Assembly: GCA_947505025.1 (NCBI GenBank)
Contig: CANNIJ010000058.1
Coordinates: 1-10,477 of the forward strand
Length of the DNA stretch: 10,477 nucleotides
Source: Legionellaceae bacterium
GTDB lineage: Bacteria > Pseudomonadota > Gammaproteobacteria > Legionellales > Legionellaceae
Reading direction: 5' to 3'
Shown here: positions 5,940 through 10,477 of the stretch, one piece after another
Numbering within the stretch: the first letter of the stretch is position 1
Layout: each line of letters starts with the position of its first letter
Position numbers and translations under genes: made by a program
The notes under the pieces: generated by a model
The model's database searches: none
Seen by the model: the letters and a program-made list of their open reading frames with translations, nothing else
Told to the model about the DNA's origin: nothing

Positions 5940-8900
5940 ATGATAAATGTTCTTTCCTTTACAGGTAAATCACGTATATATACTGGCTTGCATGGATGCT
6001 CTTTAGCTCTGGCCCTGGCCGAACTCAGCGTCAGTGCTCTGCAGGTTCAATTGGTTGTAACCCCGGATCATTTGAGTGCCTACCAGCTACATGAAGAATT
6101 GCGCTTCTTTCTAGATAATAATCCTGAAGCACCACCGGTGTTTTTCTTCCCCGACTGGGAAACGCTGCCTTACGATCCTTTATCACCACACCAAGATATT
6201 CTCTCAGAACGTTTGTCGGTGTTAAATTGCTTGCCGGAACAAAAGCATGCAGTCATCATTGCTTGTATTAGCACTCTGATGCATCGATTATGTCCAGTTT
6301 CTTTTTTACAAAAACATGCATGGAAGATCGAGGAACAACAGTTGATTTCCAGTGCACAATTACAAGAAAAACTCCTCGAGGCGGGTTATCATCAGGTAAC
6401 TAATGTAATCGATCATGGGGAATTTACCCTGCATGGCACTATGATCGACTTGTTTCCAATGGGTAATAAATATCCGGTAAGAATTGAACTGGCAAATAAG
6501 ATAATTCAACATATACGACGTTTTGATCCAAATACTCAACGCACACTGAATCACCAAAAAAATCAAAAAAATTGCGTGCAAATATTGCCAGCACGAGAAT
6601 TTCCTATGGATGCATGGGGTATCAAGCATGCTCGACGTGCATTTAGAGACACATTTAGTGGCAATCCAAGTCATTGTCCTTGGTATGAAGCATTGTCTAC
6701 AGGTCAATGCTTGCAGGGATCAGAGTATTATTTACCTTTATTTTTTGCAGAAACAGCCAGTATTTTTGATTATTTACCGGAAAATACTAATATTTGTTTG
6801 GTGAATAAGCCCGGTGATCCCGCTGAAAGATTTTGGCAAGAGGTTTTGACCCGACATACTCAGCACAATAACGATCTGCTACGCCCACCACTCCAGCCTC
6901 AACGTTGTTTTATCCCGCCAGTGGAGTTCTTTACTTTGGTTAACCAAAAACCAAATATGCGGTTTGAGTCGGCGGTCAAAGATAAACATCAGCAAAATGT
7001 GGTTGCTGAACCAGCCAATTTTCCTATGGAAAGAAATGTTGCTCAACCACTTAGAAATTTAATTGAATTTATGGCCGGCAGTGCTGGACGTACTTTACTC
7101 GTGGTTGAAAGTGCGGGACGCAGAGAGTTTTTACTCGAATTTCTGCAGCAAAGCCAAATATATCCCAAACAACACACGTCATGGCAAGATTTTTTACATT
7201 CAACTGATCCTATCAATATTATTGTTGGTCCATTAATGCAAGGGGCTGAGTTTACCGTCGCTGGGATCCATGTATTAGTCCAGGCTCAATGGCTGGGTGA
7301 GGCACGTATACCGCAACGCAAAGCCATCCAGCCGGGAATAGATCCGGATTTAATTCTGCGTAATTTAGCTGAATTAAATATTGGGGCTCCAGTTGTACAC
7401 TTACAATTTGGTATTGGCCGCTATCAAGGTTTGCAAACTTTTGAACATGACGGACAACTCAATGAATTTTTGATCCTAAGCTACGCCGGCGACGATAAAA
7501 TTTATGTTCCAGTCACCTCCCTGCATTGGATCAGTCGTTATACTGGCGCAGACAGTGAACACGCACCCATGCACCGCTTGGGCAGTGATCAATGGGAAAA
7601 AGCCAAAAAGAAAGCTACCGAAAAAATTCATGATCTAGCGATTGAATTACTCGATATATATGCTCAGCGTGCGGCAAAGCCTGGGTATTCATGTCATATC
7701 CAATATGATGAATACCAACGCTTTGCTAATGCATTTCCATTTACTGAAACACCTGATCAAACTTCAGCAATTGAACAAATAATGCATGATATGCAAGCCC
7801 ACACGCCGATGGATCGATTAATTTGTGGTGATGTAGGTTTTGGCAAAACTGAAGTGGCTATGCGTGCAGCATTTATTGCAGTACAAAATAACAAACAGGT
7901 ATGTGTGCTTGTCCCCACCACATTACTTGCTGGACAACATCTAGAAACATTTCGTGATCGGTTTGCTGATTTTCCGGTGAATATTGCTTTATTATCTAGA
8001 TTTAAAACAGCCAAAGAAACCGCACAAATCATTGACTCTCTGGCTAAAGGCCAAGTAGATATTGTGATTGGAACACATAAATTATTTCAAAAAAACATGC
8101 CATTTGAACGCTTAGGCTTGCTCATAATCGATGAAGAACATCGCTTTGGAGTCAAACAAAAAGAACATATAAAATCCATTCGCACACATGTTGATGTGCT
8201 ATCGATGACGGCAACCCCTATACCACGCACGTTAAATATGGCCATGGCCGGCATGCGTGATTTATCATTAATTACCACACCACCGGCCAAACGTTTGGCA
8301 ATTAAAACTTTTTGGCAGGAACGAGACGATACCAATATACGTGAAGCTATATTGCGTGAGATCCTCCGTGGAGGACAGGTTTTTTTCCTGCACAATCAAG
8401 TGCATACCATTGAGAGAATCTGCCTGGAACTAAAGAGTCTAGTGCCTGAAGCCAATATACGTAGCGCACATGGTCAAATGCGTGAACGTGAACTAGAACG
8501 CATAATGGCAGATTTTTATCATCATCGCTTTAATGTGTTGGTCTGTACGACGATTATTGAAACCGGGATTGATATCCCCACCGCAAATACGATTATTATT
8601 GATCAAGCATTTCATTTTGGATTGGCGCAATTACATCAATTGCGTGGACGAGTTGGACGATCGCAACATCAAGCTTATGCTTATTTATTAACTCCAAACA
8701 AGAAAAGTCTAACTCCAGATGCCGTCAAACGCCTGGAAGCTATTGTATCGCAGGACGAGCTGGGATCAGGATTTATGTTGGCCACACAAGATCTTGAGAT
8801 TCGTGGGGCCGGTGAATTACTGGGTGAAGGACAAAGCGGTAACGTACATGCTATTGGCTTTACATTGTTTATGGAACTATTGGATAACGCAGTCAGTGAC

Positions 8901-9380
8901 CTGAAGTCAGGCAAAATACCTGAGCTAAATGCGCCAATGAACCACGGTCCAGACATTGATCTGCGCTTGTGTGCGTTGCTACCGGAAGAATATTTGCCGG
9001 ATGTACACATGCGTTTGGTATTATATAAGCGCATTGCAAATGCCCAAGACCACGCACAACTACGTGAATTAAAAATTGAGATGATTGACCGATTTGGTAG
9101 CTTGCCAGTGCCGGTGCAAAATTTATTTTTAATTACCGAATTAAGATTTATTGCGCTGGATATTGGTGTGAAGCGGATTCAATCCACCGGGATCAAAGGA
9201 CATATTGAGTTTAACGAAACACCGCAGATAAATGCGAACACCCTGATCAATCTGATTCAAGTGCACAGTACGCGTTACAAACTCCAAGGGCCAAAACGAC
9301 TCAATTTTGTCCTGGATGCACAAAATGATCTTGCACGGATCCAGGAAATAATTGCTTTATTAAAAACCTTGTCAAATTAA
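5940..9380 (+). CDS. mfd: Transcription-repair coupling factor Mfd
   Basis: Mfd is an ATP-driven DNA translocase that recognises RNA polymerase stalled at a lesion, pushes it off, and recruits UvrA for nucleotide excision repair. This full-length 1146-aa copy has a UvrB-like N-terminal module (about 1-340, with DWETLPYDPLSPHQD near 72-86), the RNA-polymerase-interacting domain (about 465-560, VVHLQFGIGRY from 485), and the RecG-like translocase. Visible translocase motifs are Walker A GDVGFGKT at 630-637 (K636), DEEH at 731-734, SMTATPIPRT, and RGRVGR at 902-907. EIRGAGELLGEGQSG follows, then the D7 domain to the C-terminus. Two positions in the UvrA-contact surface differ from E. coli: His165 for Arg165 and Ala185 for Phe185, while Arg181 is kept. 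The ATG matches the family start, but no Shine-Dalgarno sequence precedes it. It converges with icd. Confidence 0.98.
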   Translation: MINVLSFTGKSRIYTGLHGCSLALALAELSVSALQVQLVVTPDHLSAYQLHEELRFFLDNNPEAPPVFFFPDWETLPYDPLSPHQDILSERLSVLNCLPEQKHAVIIACISTLMHRLCPVSFLQKHAWKIEEQQLISSAQLQEKLLEAGYHQVTNVIDHGEFTLHGTMIDLFPMGNKYPVRIELANKIIQHIRRFDPNTQRTLNHQKNQKNCVQILPAREFPMDAWGIKHARRAFRDTFSGNPSHCPWYEALSTGQCLQGSEYYLPLFFAETASIFDYLPENTNICLVNKPGDPAERFWQEVLTRHTQHNNDLLRPPLQPQRCFIPPVEFFTLVNQKPNMRFESAVKDKHQQNVVAEPANFPMERNVAQPLRNLIEFMAGSAGRTLLVVESAGRREFLLEFLQQSQIYPKQHTSWQDFLHSTDPINIIVGPLMQGAEFTVAGIHVLVQAQWLGEARIPQRKAIQPGIDPDLILRNLAELNIGAPVVHLQFGIGRYQGLQTFEHDGQLNEFLILSYAGDDKIYVPVTSLHWISRYTGADSEHAPMHRLGSDQWEKAKKKATEKIHDLAIELLDIYAQRAAKPGYSCHIQYDEYQRFANAFPFTETPDQTSAIEQIMHDMQAHTPMDRLICGDVGFGKTEVAMRAAFIAVQNNKQVCVLVPTTLLAGQHLETFRDRFADFPVNIALLSRFKTAKETAQIIDSLAKGQVDIVIGTHKLFQKNMPFERLGLLIIDEEHRFGVKQKEHIKSIRTHVDVLSMTATPIPRTLNMAMAGMRDLSLITTPPAKRLAIKTFWQERDDTNIREAILREILRGGQVFFLHNQVHTIERICLELKSLVPEANIRSAHGQMRERELERIMADFYHHRFNVLVCTTIIETGIDIPTANTIIIDQAFHFGLAQLHQLRGRVGRSQHQAYAYLLTPNKKSLTPDAVKRLEAIVSQDELGSGFMLATQDLEIRGAGELLGEGQSGNVHAIGFTLFMELLDNAVSDLKSGKIPELNAPMNHGPDIDLRLCALLPEEYLPDVHMRLVLYKRIANAQDHAQLRELKIEMIDRFGSLPVPVQNLFLITELRFIALDIGVKRIQSTGIKGHIEFNETPQINANTLINLIQVHSTRYKLQGPKRLNFVLDAQNDLARIQEIIALLKTLSN

Positions 9381-9453
9381 ACAATTTTTGTAACTCACCA
9401 CGAAAATGTCTAAAAAATATTGATATTGATTAAGTTTGATGATCTAATATGCT
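9381..9453. other. Convergent mfd-icd spacer without a visible terminator
   Basis: These 73 bp are strongly AT-rich. I see no GC-rich stem followed by a T-run on either strand, only imperfect AT pairings and a duplicated TATTGA. Transcripts of mfd and icd may end by Rho or overlap at their 3' ends. Confidence 0.5.
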
Positions 9454-10477
9454 TCAGAAATGCTCAATAATCGCATCAGCAAAGCCTGAGCAACTAACAC
9501 ATGTTGCTCCGGGCATTAAACGCGCAAAATCATATGTAACTTTTTTTGCTTCAATTGCACGCTCTACACCGCGTAGAATCGTATCTGCTGCCAGGTCCCA
9601 ACCTAAATGGCGCAACATCATTTCTGCAGACAAAATCAATGATCCTGGATTCACTTTGTCTTGATCTGCATATTTTGGTGCAGTGCCATGTGTAGCCTCA
9701 AACACGGCTATGCCTTCACCTAAATTAGCTCCAGGTGCTATGCCTATACCACCTACTTGAGCCGCTAGTGCATCAGAAATATAATCTCCGTTTAAATTTA
9801 ACGTAGCTATCACGCTATATTCCTCGGGACGTAATAAAATTTGCTGTAAAAATGCATCTGCGATCACATCTTTGATAATCAATGAATGACCGGTTTTAGG
9901 ATCTGTAATGATCTTCCATGGACCACCAGCGTACTCTACAGCCCCAAAAAATTTTTCAGCAACCTCATAACCCCAGGTTTTAAATGCACCTTCGGTAAAC
10001 TTCATAATGTTACCTTTGTGTACCAAGGTTAAGGAATCACGCTTTTGATCCAGCGCATATTGGATCGCAGCTTTTACCAGTCTGGTAGTACCTGATTTTG
10101 AAACTGGTTTGATCCCAATTCCGCAATGCTCAGGAAAACGAATACTCTTAACGCCCATCTCGTCTTGTAAAAATTTAATTACTTTTTTGGCGTCGTCTGA
10201 GTCTGCAGGCCATTCGATTCCAGCATAAATATCTTCTGCATTTTCACGGAAAATCACCATATTGGTTTTCCATGGTTCTTTTAATGGACTGGGTGTGCCC
10301 GTAAAGTACCGTACAGGACGTAAACAAATATACAAGTCAAGTAATTGACGAATGGCCACATTTAATGAGCGCATACCTCCACCTACCGGTGTGGTTAATG
10401 GACCTTTAATCGAGACCACAAACTTCTGCATGGCAGTTAATGTTTCTTCAGGCAACCATTGATCCGGACCATACGTA
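9454..10477 (-). CDS. icd: NADP-dependent isocitrate dehydrogenase, C-terminal part (cut by window edge)
   Basis: Icd converts isocitrate to 2-oxoglutarate and CO2 with reduction of NADP in the cytoplasm. The frame is open to the right edge, giving 341 codons. Comparison with E. coli Icd (416 aa) places the first visible residues (TYGPDQWLP) at about position 77, so some 75 N-terminal residues lie outside. GGGMRSLNVAIRQ contains the equivalent of Ser113, the residue phosphorylated by AceK in E. coli, plus substrate residues Asn115 and Arg119. LRPVRYF, IFRENAEDIYAGIEW, VHKGNIMKFTEG and NLNGDYISD supply further active-site and metal residues. HGTAPKYADQDKV and VTYDFARLM keep the Lys, Tyr, Val, Tyr and Arg that give E. 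coli Icd NADP specificity. A TTG at 10455 is an internal Leu codon, not the start. The product is the substrate of the SucA complex encoded at the other end of the window. Confidence 0.97.
   Translation of the reverse strand, partial: TYGPDQWLPEETLTAMQKFVVSIKGPLTTPVGGGMRSLNVAIRQLLDLYICLRPVRYFTGTPSPLKEPWKTNMVIFRENAEDIYAGIEWPADSDDAKKVIKFLQDEMGVKSIRFPEHCGIGIKPVSKSGTTRLVKAAIQYALDQKRDSLTLVHKGNIMKFTEGAFKTWGYEVAEKFFGAVEYAGGPWKIITDPKTGHSLIIKDVIADAFLQQILLRPEEYSVIATLNLNGDYISDALAAQVGGIGIAPGANLGEGIAVFEATHGTAPKYADQDKVNPGSLILSAEMMLRHLGWDLAADTILRGVERAIEAKKVTYDFARLMPGATCVSCSGFADAIIEHF

Noticed and set aside
8356..8367. CCTCCGTGGAGG palindrome inside mfd
   Set aside because: It encodes conserved residues (EILRGGQVF) of the translocase and has no T-run, so codon constraint explains it.
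7757..9323. Several minus-strand open frames of 60 to 117 codons inside mfd
   Set aside because: They lie antisense to conserved mfd translocase and C-terminal codons, have no ribosome binding site or recognisable domain, and read as shadow frames.
10453..10455. TTG as an icd start codon
   Set aside because: The frame stays open to the window edge and the upstream residues (TYGPDQW) match the internal Icd sequence, so this is a Leu codon inside a gene cut by the edge.
1..10477. Search for defence systems, toxin-antitoxin pairs, phage or IS genes, CRISPR, tRNA or rRNA
   Set aside because: Every open stretch of more than about 130 bp is explained by a recognised gene, and no repeats, transposase motifs or RNA gene signatures were seen. 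The region is ordinary core genome apart from the methyltransferase.

Overview
The window is an AT-rich stretch (roughly 40% G+C by eye) of a gammaproteobacterial chromosome. It carries core metabolism and DNA repair, with no mobile element, phage gene, CRISPR array, RNA gene or toxin system that I can see. The proteins line up with Escherichia coli counterparts nearly residue for residue: SdhA 588 aa, SdhD 115 aa, and Mfd 1146 aa with the same numbering into the UvrB-like module. Gene order sdhC-sdhD-sdhA-sdhB-sucA is the usual gammaproteobacterial one. The AT-rich composition, and a TPR-methyltransferase where enterobacteria have gltA, suggest a lineage outside the Enterobacterales, perhaps Legionellales-like. 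That placement is inference only.

Region 1 (1-4297, minus strand) is a TCA-cycle operon read from right to left: sdhC, sdhD, sdhA, sdhB and the first 345 codons of sucA, which runs off the left edge. sdhC and sdhD overlap, the other junctions are 2 to 38 bp, and every gene has a readable Shine-Dalgarno sequence. A good sigma-70-like promoter (TTGCGG, 16 bp, TATAAT on the minus strand) lies just upstream of sdhC.

Region 2 (4298-4413) is a 116-bp divergent promoter region. It holds the sdh promoter, a perfect 7-5-7 inverted repeat, and an extended -10 element for the plus-strand gene placed so close to the start codon that the mRNA may be leaderless.

Region 3 (4414-9380, plus strand) has a TPR-methyltransferase fusion of unknown substrate (COG4976-like), followed after 125 bp by mfd, the transcription-repair coupling factor. 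Neither has a recognisable Shine-Dalgarno sequence, in contrast with the minus-strand genes.

Region 4 (9454-10477, minus strand) is the 3' three quarters of icd, NADP-dependent isocitrate dehydrogenase. It converges on mfd across 73 bp with no visible terminator and runs off the right edge.

Icd makes the 2-oxoglutarate that SucA oxidises, and SdhCDAB oxidises the succinate formed downstream, so five TCA proteins and one partial flank the methyltransferase-mfd pair. I found no undescribed multi-gene system. The points most worth a second look are the methyltransferase itself, the compact divergent promoter with its inverted repeat, and substitutions at two UvrA-contact positions of Mfd.
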